Below are positions 1 through 10,104 of a stretch of DNA of 64,000 nucleotides, piece after piece. The number at the start of each line of letters is the position of its first letter. Positions within the stretch are counted from its first letter, which is position 1. Source of the DNA: Methyloceanibacter superfactus (GTDB lineage: Bacteria > Pseudomonadota > Alphaproteobacteria > Rhizobiales > Methyloligellaceae). The stretch spans positions 1-64,000 of the forward strand of contig NZ_LPWF01000029.1 of assembly GCF_001723305.1 (NCBI RefSeq), written 5' to 3'. The translations under genes were made by a program, and so were the position numbers. The notes under the pieces are model-generated. The model searched no databases and had not been told where the DNA came from. It worked only from the letters and a program-made list of their open reading frames with translations.

Positions 1-161
1 GGGGTCCGGGCCGGGCGGGTATGGCCGTCCGCGATGAGCCCATCTGTCCCGCGCCGTCCTCGGGCGCCGTACCCCGTCCCACCGTCACGACGCCTCGCGA
101 AAGCGCCCCTTCATTGGACGAGGTGATCGCATTCTACGGCAGGTTTTGGGGGCGGGGATAA
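1..161 (+). CDS. Possible 3' end of an unidentified gene cut by the window edge
   Basis: An open frame enters from the left edge and stops at TAA 159-161. Its last residues read SLDEVIAFYGRFWGRG, which faintly recalls the C-terminal end of MauG-type di-haem cytochrome c peroxidases (a 'TLDEVIAFY' element). The rest of the 52 visible codons matches nothing I recognise, and the upstream context is missing. It may be a real C-terminus, a degraded one, or chance. It would converge on the cytochrome c gene at 235-849. Confidence 0.25.
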   Translation, partial: GPGRAGMAVRDEPICPAPSSGAVPRPTVTTPRESAPSLDEVIAFYGRFWGRG

Positions 162-182
162 GTGTGGGTGCTCAGAAAGCAA

Positions 183-208
183 ATCGCCCGGCGCTGAGGC
201 CGGGCGAT
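183..208. terminator. Hairpin terminator between convergent reading frames
   Basis: A perfect 10-bp inverted repeat, ATCGCCCGGC (183-192) and GCCGGGCGAT (199-208), with a 6-base loop. It lies 27 bases past the stop of the minus-strand cytochrome c gene; the minus-strand sequence after it (TTTGCTTTCTG) is moderately T-rich. It could also serve the plus-strand frame ending at 161. Confidence 0.65.
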
Positions 209-234
209 GCATTCAAGTCTTTAGGTTTGGACGG

Positions 235-849
235 CTACTCCGCGGGCGGCGCGTCCGCCGGCGCGGTCCAGCGCCCGGGGATGACCTTCTCGGGCGGATT
301 GGTGCCGGGCGGATTGATCGAGCGGATGAAGGAGACGATCTTCCAAAGATGGTCGGACGTCTTGATGACGTGACCCATCATCGGCATGCCGGCTTTGACG
401 GTACCCCATTGGATGCGCTCGAAGCCCTGCTTCTGCAGATCCGCCGAGCCCAGAGCGATGAGCCTGAACAGCACGTCGTCGGTATTGCCCCAGAACCAGA
501 CGCCCTGGCTCAAGGCCGGGCAGAAGCCGCCGCCGCCGCCGCCGCCGTGACACTCGTTGCAGCCCGGAAGCCGGAACTGCTTGACGAGATAATCCTCGGG
601 CGACTCCGCCACCAGCTTCTTCCAATCGTAGGGATTGTGCAGGCCGCCCGGAGGCACCTGCTTGATCAACTCGAGAGGCGGCGTTTGATCGCCGGCCTTG
701 CAGCACACGGCGTCACCGCCCTCGGCCGCCGTGGCAGGCTCGCCCGCCGGCTCGTTGGCCGCATGGGAAGCCCATGGGAGGGCGGCGAATACTCCAGCCG
801 CGAGGACCCCCGCGATAATCCACGACGTATGCTTGTAAGCTTGCTTCAT
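235..849 (-). CDS. Secreted c-type cytochrome, XoxG/MxaG-like
   Basis: A 204-residue protein with an N-terminal signal peptide (hydrophobic core about residues 10-26, AxA-type cleavage near SHA) and one haem-binding CNECH motif at residues 97-101, followed by a run of seven glycines. The Met-rich stretch AGMPMMGH (about 153-160) offers the axial Met ligand. The order CxxCH, Gly-rich loop, 'Gly-Met-Pro' and a C-terminal helix (HLWKIVSFIRSI) resembles class I cytochromes of the cytochrome cL group, which accept electrons from methanol dehydrogenases in the periplasm. No methanol dehydrogenase gene is visible, so the partner is unknown. AAGGGAG lies about 10 bases before the ATG. It could be another class I cytochrome c. 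Confidence 0.7.
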   Translation of the reverse strand: MKQAYKHTSWIIAGVLAAGVFAALPWASHAANEPAGEPATAAEGGDAVCCKAGDQTPPLELIKQVPPGGLHNPYDWKKLVAESPEDYLVKQFRLPGCNECHGGGGGGGFCPALSQGVWFWGNTDDVLFRLIALGSADLQKQGFERIQWGTVKAGMPMMGHVIKTSDHLWKIVSFIRSINPPGTNPPEKVIPGRWTAPADAPPAE

Positions 850-986
850 CCTAATGGTCTCCCTTGACCGGCGTTTCTCCAGACCGGAATTCGATTTAGC
901 GCCGCCACGTTAGCACGACAGGCTCGCGACCGTTTGTAGCGCCATGCGTGGCGCTTTGCCTCATGCGGCGTAGCCTCCGAAACGGC

Positions 987-1013
987 GATCGCCCGGCGCG
1001 CGGCCGGGCGATC
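987..1013 (-). terminator. Hairpin terminator of the small secreted-protein gene
   Basis: An 11-bp perfect inverted repeat, GATCGCCCGGC (987-997) and GCCGGGCGATC (1003-1013), with loop GCGCG, lying 27 bases past the stop at 1040. The stem is the same sequence as the hairpin at 183-208, extended by one pair. Confidence 0.65.
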
Positions 1014-1039
1014 CTGCAAGGTCAATTCCGGCAAATCCG

Positions 1040-1324
1040 TTAGCAGGGGCCATTGTTGAAGATGGCATTCCGCCGAACCCGATACTCGGACCAGGCCGAA
1101 TCCTTGGACACGTCGCGGCACCACTGATAATGCCCATCGTACCAATTGTGCCAGCGAAAGCCGGTGCAGCCACGGCCTTGCGCCTGCATGGCGTTCGACT
1201 GGCCGACGGCTTTCCGCGCGTAGTTTTTGCAGAAATCCTTCGGCGCGGCCATCGCGCTTGGGGCCATCGCCAGTCCCAGCGCGGCGGCGATAACGATCAG
1301 GACAACTCGGTTCTGCTTCATCAT
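1040..1324 (-). CDS. Small secreted Cys-containing protein of unknown function
   Basis: About 94 residues starting at the ATG at 1324, chosen because GGAGAG lies four bases upstream; a further ATG follows immediately. Residues 2-27 form a signal peptide (MKQNRVVLIVIAAALGLAM, then an AMA cleavage site). The mature part has four Cys (in DFC, RGC, QWC and NGPC), enough for two disulfides, and an aromatic RWHNWYDGHYQWC stretch. The pattern recalls small exported proteins common in Hyphomicrobiales with a 'W..D...HY.WC' element, but I know no function. It follows the same strand as the cytochrome c gene and ends in a twin of its terminator. Confidence 0.7.
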   Translation of the reverse strand: MMKQNRVVLIVIAAALGLAMAPSAMAAPKDFCKNYARKAVGQSNAMQAQGRGCTGFRWHNWYDGHYQWCRDVSKDSAWSEYRVRRNAIFNNGPC

Positions 1325-1487
1325 GGGTCTCTCCATCTGTTTTTCGCATCCCCGAGCCCGGATCAGTCCGTTGTTTCTCGGTTGATGAATGGATCATCCC
1401 ACAACCAGGCTGAATGGATATTGAACTCACGGTTGTCTGAGGTTCAGGAACCGGGAAGAGCTGGAACGATGCGGCACAGGCTGCCGC

Positions 1488-2190
1488 CTAACCGGTCTTT
1501 GCCACCCATTCCGCGTAGCCTTTGGCGCGGACTCGCAGGCGGGACACGCGCCGCAGCCATAGCCCCAATCGTGACGCGTGCCGCGCTCGCCTTTGTAGCA
1601 GGTGTGCGTACCCTCGATGATCAGGTCCACGAGCGCATCGCCGCCAAGCTCATCCGCCAAGACCCACGTGTCCGCCTTCGACAGCCACATCAACGGCGTG
1701 TCGATGGTGAAGGGGATCTCGGTGCCGAGCCGGATCGCCTGTGCTAGCGCGTGCAAGGTGGCGTCGCGGCAATCCGGATAACCGGAATAGTCCGTCTCGC
1801 ACATGCCGCCGACCAGCGCATGCAGGCCGCGCCTGGCGCCAAGCGCCGCCGCATAGACGAAAAAGGCGAGATTGCGCCCCGGCACAAAGGTGGAGGGGAG
1901 ACCGGAGTCCAGCATGACGATCTCGGCGTCCGACGTCAGCGCCGTGTCGCCGATGGCCCCGAAGCTCTTGAGGTCGAGCATGTGGTCGGGCCCGAGCCGC
2001 TCCGCCCAATGCGGGAAGTCTTGGGCCAAGCGCTCCCGCACCGTCTTACGGCATGCGAGCTCGATGCCGTGGCGCTGACCGTAATCGAAGCCACCGTCTC
2101 CACGCGCGGGTAGCGGTCGAGCGCAGAAGCGAGGCAAACGGTGGAATCCTGGCCGCCGGAGAACAGGACAAGCGCGCCAGCATCGGTCAT
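1488..2190 (-). CDS. queC: 7-cyano-7-deazaguanine synthase QueC (frameshifted in this sequence)
   Basis: QueC makes preQ0 from 7-carboxy-7-deazaguanine, ammonia and ATP in queuosine/7-deazaguanine synthesis. The N-terminus holds the PP-loop SGGQDST (residues 11-17); the C-terminus holds zinc ligands in HTCYKG and CGACPAC. Two missing bases break the frame. Near 2091 the sequence should continue [16 protein letters not shown]; near 1531 it should continue [19 protein letters not shown] and stop at 1488-1490. Correcting both gives about 234 residues, the usual family length. Without correction the gene falls into two ORFs in different frames (1936-2190 and 1427-2137). It is followed on the left by the Cys-rich secreted protein and starts just after the GFA gene stop. 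Confidence 0.9.
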
Positions 2191-2194
2191 GCGC

Positions 2195-2545
2195 CTAGAA
2201 GCTCTTGCCGTCGACCGGCTTGATCGTCAGCGCGCCGAGGTCGATGTCGTCCAGGCAGCGCGCATTGATGGCGACCATCTGTCCGGACTTCCCCTCGCCA
2301 GTGGCGAAGGAGCTGACCCCGCAGGTGCTGCAGAACAGGTGATGAATCACCTTCCTGTAGAACTGGTAGTCGGTCTGGTCGTTCTCGCCCGAGAGCAGGG
2401 TGAATTGCGACCGCGGCACGAAGACGAGCAGATAGCCGCGCTTCTGGCAGAGCGAGCAATTGCACGCGTTCACTTCCTTGATGTCCGCCTCGACCTCGTA
2501 GCGGACGCGGCCGCAATGGCAGCCGCCGGTATGTTTGTCGGTCAT
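2195..2545 (-). CDS. GFA (CENP-V/GFA domain) family protein
   Basis: A 116-residue zinc protein of the family named after glutathione-dependent formaldehyde-activating enzyme. It shows the expected Cys sets: GGCHCG near the start, CNCSLC, and FCSTCG. The family fold is clear, but formaldehyde-glutathione condensation is shown for few members, so no substrate is assigned. The ATG at 2545 is preferred over the upstream in-frame one at 2584 because AAGGA precedes it at good spacing and the family starts just before the GGCHCG block. It lies four bases upstream of queC on the same strand and diverges from eno. A paralogue sits at 6965-7369. Confidence 0.85.
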   Translation of the reverse strand: MTDKHTGGCHCGRVRYEVEADIKEVNACNCSLCQKRGYLLVFVPRSQFTLLSGENDQTDYQFYRKVIHHLFCSTCGVSSFATGEGKSGQMVAINARCLDDIDLGALTIKPVDGKSF

Positions 2546-2641
2546 GGGGCGATCCTTGGAGCCGCTGAAACGACCGATATACACCTTCCGCTTCCGGGCC
2601 GCCTAGGCTAAGACGGCCCCAAACGCGTCAAGGGGGCTTAA

Positions 2642-3922
<1,281 letters not shown>

Positions 3923-3994
3923 TCGCCCGCGAGGTAACCGCCGCTTAACCGCTCTCAACCCATCTTCGTGATTCGCTGCGTACGGGGAGGGGAC

Positions 3995-4317
3995 ATGCGG
4001 GTCGGGGCGTCATCTTTCCACTGCTGGCCTTGGGCGCTGGCGGCTATTTCGGCTACCACCTGCAAAACGGCGATCACGGCCTGAAGGCGCGCGCCGATCT
4101 CGAGGCCCGTAAAGAGGTGCTCGAGGGCGAGCTTGCGGGCTTGCGCGAGGTCAAGCAGCGCATCGAGCGCGACGTGGCGCTGCTCAGGCCTGAAAGCCTC
4201 GATCCCGATATGCTCGACGAGCGGGCCCGCGCCATCCTCAACCTCGCCCATCCGGACGATCTCGTGATGATGAAGCGGCGCGAGCCTGACCCCACCGGGC
4301 CGCTCACGCGCCGCTAG
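3995..4317 (+). CDS. ftsB: FtsB/DivIC-type septum formation initiator (N-terminus frameshifted)
   Basis: A small bitopic division protein of about 107 residues. One membrane segment (VIFPLLALGAGGYFGYH) is followed by a Leu/Glu-rich coiled coil (about residues 30-60) and a conserved LRPESLDPDMLDERAR block. FtsB bridges FtsL and FtsQ at the divisome. The coding frame is certain from 4030 on. Upstream, an ATG at 3995 has a strong GGGGAGGGG site but lies in another frame, so one base is probably missing around 4000-4012. Its place between eno and pdhA is standard in Hyphomicrobiales. Confidence 0.85.
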
Positions 4318-4387
4318 AGGCGTCCCCTTCCTGACCCACGGCAGGCCGCCGCCTTCCAGCCGCCTTTGAACTCGTGCTAGCTTTTCC

Positions 4388-5467
4388 GTGGCGCGGAGTT
4401 TTGAGTCGAAGGAGGCCAGGATTGACCAGCCCAAGCCTGACACCGGGAGCCGCAACTTCTGGTTGGATCAGGCGCGCGAGAGGCAGCACGCCGCCGCCAA
4501 CTCGCCGCGCCTCACCGCCGAGGAGGAGCTCACCGCCTATCGCAACATGCTGCTGATCCGCCGCTTCGAGGAGAAGGCGGGGCAGCTTTACGGCATGGGC
4601 CATATCGCCGGATTCTGTCATCTCTATATCGGCCAGGAGGCCGTGGTCACCGGCATGATGATGGCGCTGCGCGACGGCGACCAGATCATCACCGCCTATC
4701 GCGACCACGGCCACATGCTCGCCACCGGCATGGACCCCAAAGGCGTGATGGCCGAGCTCACCGGACGCCGCAGCGGCTACTCCAAGGGCAAGGGCGGCTC
4801 CATGCACATGTTCTCGGTGGAGAAGAACTTCTATGGCGGCCACGGCATCGTCGGCACGCCGGCCCCGCTCGGCACGGGCATCGCCTTCGCCAACAAATAT
4901 CGCGGCAACGACCATGTCTGCGTCAGCTTCTTCGGCGAGGGCGCGGCCAATCAGGGCCAGGTCTATGAGAGCTTCAACATGGCCTCGCTGTGGAAGCTGC
5001 CCATCGTCTACGTCATCGAGAACAACCATTATGCGCTCGGCACGTCCGTCGAACGCGCCAGCGCCGAGTGGAAGGAGCTCCATCATCGCGGACTCGCATT
5101 CGGCATTCCCGGCGAGGAGATCGACGGCATGGACGTCGCGGCGGTGAAGGCCGCCGGCGAGCGCGCGTTGGCATACGCGCGAAGCGGCAAGGGACCGATC
5201 ATCCTGGAGATGCTCACCTATCGCTATCGCGGCCACTCCATGTCGGACCCCGCCAAATACCGGACCCGCGAGGAAGTGAAGGACATGCGCGAGCACCACG
5301 ATCCCATCGAGCTGGTGCGCCAGCGGCTGTTGGAAGCCGGCCACGACGAGGACGAGCTGCGGGGCGTCGACCGCGATATCCGTGCGCGCGTCGCCGAGGC
5401 CGCCGAGTTCGCGCAAGACGATGCCGAGCCCGATCCGGCCGAGCTCACCACCGACGTGGTGGCGTAA
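4388..5467 (+). CDS. pdhA: Pyruvate dehydrogenase E1 component, alpha subunit
   Basis: Thiamine-diphosphate-dependent decarboxylation of pyruvate, with PdhB. About 359 residues. Visible family blocks are [28 protein letters not shown], the ThDP-binding [17 protein letters not shown] (about 182-198) and the phosphorylation-loop-like [15 protein letters not shown]. The start is uncertain: GTG 4388 opens the frame but has no good ribosome site, while AAGGAGG sits about 25 bases further in. The N-terminus is variable in this family. It is followed 16 bases later by pdhB. Confidence 0.95.
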   Translation: MARSFESKEARIDQPKPDTGSRNFWLDQARERQHAAANSPRLTAEEELTAYRNMLLIRRFEEKAGQLYGMGHIAGFCHLYIGQEAVVTGMMMALRDGDQIITAYRDHGHMLATGMDPKGVMAELTGRRSGYSKGKGGSMHMFSVEKNFYGGHGIVGTPAPLGTGIAFANKYRGNDHVCVSFFGEGAANQGQVYESFNMASLWKLPIVYVIENNHYALGTSVERASAEWKELHHRGLAFGIPGEEIDGMDVAAVKAAGERALAYARSGKGPIILEMLTYRYRGHSMSDPAKYRTREEVKDMREHHDPIELVRQRLLEAGHDEDELRGVDRDIRARVAEAAEFAQDDAEPDPAELTTDVVA

Positions 5468-5483
5468 AGCAGGCTTACGACCG

Positions 5484-6959
5484 ATGCCCACCGAAATCCT
5501 GATGCCCGCTTTGTCTCCCACTATGGAGGAGGGGACCCTCGCCAAGTGGCATGTGCGCGAAGGCGACGAGGTGCATGCTGGCGACGTCATCGCCGAGATC
5601 GAGACCGACAAGGCGACCATGGAGGTCGAGGCCATCGACGACGGCACGCTCGGCAAGATCCTGGTGGCGGAAGGCACCGAGCATATTCCCGTCAACCGGC
5701 CCATCGCGCTCCTGCTGATGAACGGCGAGGGGGCACCGGACAACGCGCCGCCGGATACGTCGAATGCCGCGCCTATTCCGCAGCCGAGAGACAGCGCGCC
5801 CGCGGCGTCCGACCCGTTCCAGGCCAAGCCGCAGCAAGACGAGGAGCCGCAGCAAGACGAGGAGCCGCCGCCGGATCTGGGCGAAACGCCGCCCGCGGTC
5901 GAGGAGGCACCGGCTGGTCCGCAAGCCGCGCCCGACGAGCCCGCGGCCGAGCCCGAACTGCCATCGGGCACCGAGATGGTCACCATGACCGTGCGCGAGG
6001 CCTTGCGCGACGCCATGGCCGAGGAGATGCGGCGCGATGGCGACGTCTTTGTCATGGGCGAGGAGGTCGCCCAATATGAGGGCGCCTACAAGGTGACCCA
6101 GGGCTTGCTGGAAGAGTTCGGCGAACGCCGGGTGATCGATACGCCGATCACCGAATACGGCTTTGCCGGCGTCGGCGTCGGCGCGGCCTTCGCGGGCTTG
6201 CGGCCCATCGTCGAGTTCATGACTTGGAACTTCGCCATGCAGGCCATCGACCATATCGTCAATTCCGCCGCCAAGACTCTCTATATGTCCGGCGGGCAGA
6301 TGCATTGCCCCATCGTGTTCCGCGGACGAAACGGCGCGGCGGCCCGCGTCGCCGCCCAGCACAGTCAGGATTTCTCGTCCTGGTATGCCCATGTGCCGGG
6401 GCTGACCGTCATCGCGCCGTACACCGCCGCCGACGCCAAGGGCCTGCTGAAGGCCGCCATCCGCGCCAACAGCCCGGTGATCTTCCTCGAGAACGAGATC
6501 CTCTACGGCCAGAGCTTCGAAGTGCCGAAAGCCGAGGATTTCGTGCTGCCCATCGGCAAGGCGCGCATCGCCCGCGAAGGCGCCGACGTGACGCTCGTCT
6601 CCTATTCGCGCGGCGTGGCCTATGCGCTCGACGCGGCCGAGCAACTTGCGGGAGAGGGCATCGAGGCGGAGGTTATCGATCTCAGGACCTTGCGGCCGCT
6701 CGACATCGCCACGGTCGTCGCCTCGGTGAAGAAGACGAACCGCATCGTCACCATCGAGGAGGGTTGGCCGGTCTGCTCCATCGGCTCGGAGATCTGCGCG
6801 CAGGTGACGGCCCTTGCCTTCGACGATCTCGACGCCCCGCCTACCAGGATCACCGGCGCCGACGTCCCCATGCCCTATGCGGCCAATCTCGAGACGCTGG
6901 CGCTGCCCTCGGTGGAGAAGATCGTCGCGGCGGCGAAAGCCGTCTGCTACCGGGAGTAG
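5484..6959 (+). CDS. pdhB: Pyruvate dehydrogenase E1 component, beta subunit, with N-terminal lipoyl domain
   Basis: 491 residues. Residues 1-80 form a lipoyl domain with the DKATMEV lipoylation motif; 85-155 form a Pro/Glu/Gln-rich linker containing a QQDEEP duplication; the rest is the transketolase-like E1 beta fold ([43 protein letters not shown]). A lipoylated E1 beta is a known feature of alphaproteobacterial PDH complexes. The lipoyl-domain DNA is nearly identical to that of pdhC. The stop is five bases before the GTG of the GFA gene. Confidence 0.96.
   Translation: MPTEILMPALSPTMEEGTLAKWHVREGDEVHAGDVIAEIETDKATMEVEAIDDGTLGKILVAEGTEHIPVNRPIALLLMNGEGAPDNAPPDTSNAAPIPQPRDSAPAASDPFQAKPQQDEEPQQDEEPPPDLGETPPAVEEAPAGPQAAPDEPAAEPELPSGTEMVTMTVREALRDAMAEEMRRDGDVFVMGEEVAQYEGAYKVTQGLLEEFGERRVIDTPITEYGFAGVGVGAAFAGLRPIVEFMTWNFAMQAIDHIVNSAAKTLYMSGGQMHCPIVFRGRNGAAARVAAQHSQDFSSWYAHVPGLTVIAPYTAADAKGLLKAAIRANSPVIFLENEILYGQSFEVPKAEDFVLPIGKARIAREGADVTLVSYSRGVAYALDAAEQLAGEGIEAEVIDLRTLRPLDIATVVASVKKTNRIVTIEEGWPVCSIGSEICAQVTALAFDDLDAPPTRITGADVPMPYAANLETLALPSVEKIVAAAKAVCYRE
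5538..5647 (+). repeat. Near-identical lipoyl-domain DNA, copy 1 (copy 2 at 7420-7529)
   Basis: 110 bases of pdhB match 7420-7529 of pdhC at 105 positions. The five differences are all third-codon-position and silent. The longest unbroken match is about 46 bases around the lipoyl-lysine codon. This is a dispersed direct repeat, not a mobile element. Confidence 0.9.
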
Positions 6960-6964
6960 CCCGC

Positions 6965-7369
6965 GTGACCGAAACCGCCATGAGCTGGAAGAAGGGCGGC
7001 TGCCATTGCGGCGCCGTGACCTATGAAGTGCTGCTCCCCGACGAGATCGCGGCGCGGGTGTGCAATTGCTCGATCTGCACGAAGGCCGGCTATCTCCATT
7101 ATCACGTCGGTGGAGATCGCTTCCGCCTGCTCACCGGCCACGACAAGATCACCACCTACAGCTTCAACACCGGCACGGCGAAGCATCATTTCTGCTCCGT
7201 CTGCGGCATCAAGAGCTTCTACGTGCCGCGCTCCAAGCCCGACGGCTTCAGCATCAATGTGCGCTGCCTCGAGCCAGGCGCGGTTCGCGTCACCGACACC
7301 AAGCCGTTCGACGGCGCCCATTGGGAAGACGCCATCGACGAGCTCCGGGCGGAGATCGGCGCGCGATGA
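6965..7369 (+). CDS. GFA family protein encoded inside the pdh operon
   Basis: About 134 residues from GTG 6965 (CGGGAG eight bases upstream), or 129 from the in-frame ATG at 6980. The zinc-ligand set is complete: GGCHCG, CNCSIC, FCSVCG. It resembles the GFA protein at 2195-2545 along its length (GYL, FRLLTG, INVRCLE, KPFDG). Its TGA overlaps the ATG of pdhC as ATGA, so the two are probably translationally coupled and co-transcribed with pdhAB. That placement suggests a role when PDH is made, for instance thiol or aldehyde handling, but this is inference; no substrate can be read from the sequence. Confidence 0.85.
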   Translation: MTETAMSWKKGGCHCGAVTYEVLLPDEIAARVCNCSICTKAGYLHYHVGGDRFRLLTGHDKITTYSFNTGTAKHHFCSVCGIKSFYVPRSKPDGFSINVRCLEPGAVRVTDTKPFDGAHWEDAIDELRAEIGAR

Positions 7370-8759
7370 GCACGCAGATCCTCATGCCTGCACTGTCGCC
7401 CACCATGGACGTGGGCAAGCTCGCCAAATGGCATGTGCGCGAGGGCGATGAGGTGCATGCCGGCGACGTCATCGCCGAGATCGAGACCGACAAGGCGACC
7501 ATGGAGGTGGAGGCCATCGACGACGGCACCATCGGCAAGATCCTGGTGGCCGAAGGCGCCGAGAACGTGCCGGTGAACCAGCCCATCGCCGTGCTGCTGG
7601 AGGAGGGCGAGGGGACGGCGGACAGCGCGGCACCGCCCGCGGAGCGGCCCAAAGCGCCGCCCGTGCCGGACACGGCGGCAGACGCCGTTCATGACACCTC
7701 ACCCGAGCATGTGATGAACCGCATCGCCGAGCAGATCCGCGCGAATGGACATGGCAATGGCCATGCGAATGGACACGGTGAGCGTCACGGACGCGTGTGG
7801 CCGCGTCGCCCTTGGCGCGGCGCCTCGCGCGCGAGCACGGCGTCGACCTTGCCGCGCTCGCCGGCTCCGGTCCCCACGGCCGCATCGTCAAGGCGGACGT
7901 GGAGCATGCCGCTGCCGAAGCGCCGGCAGCGCCCACCGAGCCCGAGTTTGCAGAGATCGCGGAAGAAGCGCCGCCGCACCGCGGCGAACTCATGCACGCG
8001 CCCGCGAAGCCGGAAGCGGGCCTATCGGACCGGCAGGTGCTCGCGCTGTACGAGCCCGGCACCTACGAGCTGGTGCCCCACGACACCATGCGCCGGTATA
8101 TCGCCGAGCGGCTGACCCTGTCGAAGCAGACCATCCCGCATTTCTATCTGGCCATCGATTGCGATCTCGAGGCGCTGCTCGCCGCCCGCGCGCGGCTGAA
8201 CGGCATGGCGCCCCATGACGGCCCGCGCAGCTTCAAGCTGTCCCTCAACGACTTCATCGTCAAAGCCATGGCCATGGCGTTGCAGAGCGTGCCCGGCGCC
8301 AACGCCACCTGGACGGAGGAGGGCATCTTGCGTCACCGCGCCTCCGACATCGCCGTCGCCGTGGCGCTGGAGGGGGGCGGACTGCATACGCCGGTGATCC
8401 GCAGCGCCGAGGTGAAGAGCCTGTCGGAGATCTCCAACGAGATGCGCGACCTCGCCGCGCGCGCGCGCACCAAGCGCCTGGCGCCGCACGAATATCAAGG
8501 CGGCTCGACCACCATCTCCAATCTCGGCATGTACGGCATCGACCGCTTCGATGCGGTGATCAATCCGCCGCAAGCCTCGATCATGGCCGTGGGCCGCGCC
8601 GAGAAGCGCCCGGTGGTCAAGGACGACGCGCTCAAAATCGCCACCATGATGAGCGTCACCCTGTCGGTCGATCACCGGGTCATCGACGGCGCGCTCGGCG
8701 CGGAGCTGCTCGCCGCGTTCAAGGCCTTCATCGAAGACCCCGTGACGATGCTGGTCTAG
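7366..8759 (+). CDS. pdhC: Pyruvate dehydrogenase E2, dihydrolipoamide acetyltransferase (frameshifted)
   Basis: Transfers the acetyl group from lipoamide to CoA and forms the complex core. Lipoyl domain at residues 1-80 with DKATMEV; then a linker with a His/Gly/Asn repeat ([16 protein letters not shown]); a peripheral subunit-binding domain ([19 protein letters not shown]); and the catalytic domain from about residue 240, ending with the active-site [10 protein letters not shown]. One G is missing near 7795, where [14 protein letters not shown] should be continuous. Uncorrected, the lipoyl half and catalytic half are in different frames (second half open from 7797). Corrected length about 464 residues. 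The start overlaps the GFA stop by ATGA. Confidence 0.93.
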
Positions 8760-8760
8760 C

Positions 8761-10011
8761 TCAGTCGGGAAAGCGCTCGTCGTCGGCGCCGTCGTCCATG
8801 AAATCGAGATTGGGCGCCAGCGTCATGCCCTGCGGCTTGCCCAGATCGTCGGCCCGCCGGACCGCATTGCCGCCGAAGCGCTCGGCCAATGCGTCGAGGG
8901 CCACCTCGAGCTGCCGCCGGCGGCCGAACGTATCGAATAGCCCGGCTTGCGCGACGCCGCCGGCGGGCGCGAGATCGTAAGCGACCATGCCGACGAGCCG
9001 GAACGGGCCGGAATGGTTGAAGGCGTCGAGCAACTCCACGCCGACCCGGTAAAGCTGCTCCGCCACATCGGTCGGCTCGGCGAGACGCTGCTGCCGCGTC
9101 AGGCTCTTGAAGCCCGCCGTCTTGAGTTTCACGCCGGCGCCATAGGCGACGAGACCCTTGGAGCGCAGGCGCCGTGCGATCTTGTCGGCCGAGCGGCGCA
9201 AATGCAGCTTGATCTCGCCGTGCTCGCGCACGTCACGCTCGAGCGTGTTCTCCGAGCCGATGCTCTTCGACTTGCGATGCCCGTCGACGCGGCGGGGATC
9301 CTGCGCTTGGGCGAGCGTGTAGAAATGGAGTCCGAGCCGGCCCAGTTCCTGGACCAGGCGTTTGGGGTCGGCGGCGGCGACGTCGCCGATGGTCCGCAAG
9401 CCGAGCGCGAGCAGACGCGGCTCGGTCTTTTCCCCGGCGCCCCACAGCCGCGACACGGGCAGTGGCGCGAGCCAGGCCTTGGCCGTCTCGGGCGGGACGA
9501 CCGTGAGCCCGTCGGGCTTCTGGTGCGCGCTTGCGACCTTGGCCACATATTTGGTGGCGGACACCCCAACCGATACGGTCAAGCCGCCGGTGGCCTCGCG
9601 CACCGCGGCTTTGAGGCGGCGCCCCATCTCTTGCGGATCGCCGAACAGCCGCTCTGCGCCCGTCATGTCGATGAACGCCTCGTCGAGACTCAACGGTTCG
9701 ACCTCGGGGGAGAATTCGCCGAACACCCGCATGATCGATGCGGACACCTGTTGGTACCGCTCGAAGCGCGGCGGCACGATGCGCGCGTCCGGGCACAGAC
9801 GCCGCGCCTTGGCCATGGGCATGGCACTGCCGACGCCGAAGGGGCGCGCCTCGTAGCTCGCCGTGAGCACGACCCCCCGGTTGCTCGACCCGCCGACCAG
9901 CAGCGGCTTCCCCCGCAAGGCCGGGTTGTCGAGCTGCTCGACCGCCGCATAGAAGGAATCCATGTCGGCGTGGGCGCCGATCCGCGGCCAATCTGTCTCA
10001 GAGCGACTCAT
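8761..10011 (-). CDS. dinB: DNA polymerase IV (Y family)
   Basis: 416-residue translesion polymerase. The catalytic carboxylates sit in ADMDSFYAAVEQ (about 15-26) and LSLDEAFIDMTG (about 107-118); SVGVSATKYVAKVAS and the little-finger region follow. The C-terminal tail is Asp-rich and lacks an obvious QxxLF clamp motif. It faces pdhC, one base from its stop, and with the GNAT gene it separates E2 from E3 of the PDH complex, which are usually adjacent. No LexA box was recognised upstream. Confidence 0.94.
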   Translation of the reverse strand: MSRSETDWPRIGAHADMDSFYAAVEQLDNPALRGKPLLVGGSSNRGVVLTASYEARPFGVGSAMPMAKARRLCPDARIVPPRFERYQQVSASIMRVFGEFSPEVEPLSLDEAFIDMTGAERLFGDPQEMGRRLKAAVREATGGLTVSVGVSATKYVAKVASAHQKPDGLTVVPPETAKAWLAPLPVSRLWGAGEKTEPRLLALGLRTIGDVAAADPKRLVQELGRLGLHFYTLAQAQDPRRVDGHRKSKSIGSENTLERDVREHGEIKLHLRRSADKIARRLRSKGLVAYGAGVKLKTAGFKSLTRQQRLAEPTDVAEQLYRVGVELLDAFNHSGPFRLVGMVAYDLAPAGGVAQAGLFDTFGRRRQLEVALDALAERFGGNAVRRADDLGKPQGMTLAPNLDFMDDGADDERFPD

Positions 10012-10104
10012 GCCGTCTCGAGCTTAAACCACCGGTCAGGGATTTGCCGGTCGAACCCACATGGTATCAAATGGAAATCGACCGAGCCCCTGGAACCCAC
10101 CCAA

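Noticed and set aside
4304-6055. 583-codon open frame antisense to pdhA/pdhB
   Set aside because: Low-complexity Ser/Gly and His/Asp-rich translation typical of an antisense shadow; both sense genes are well conserved.
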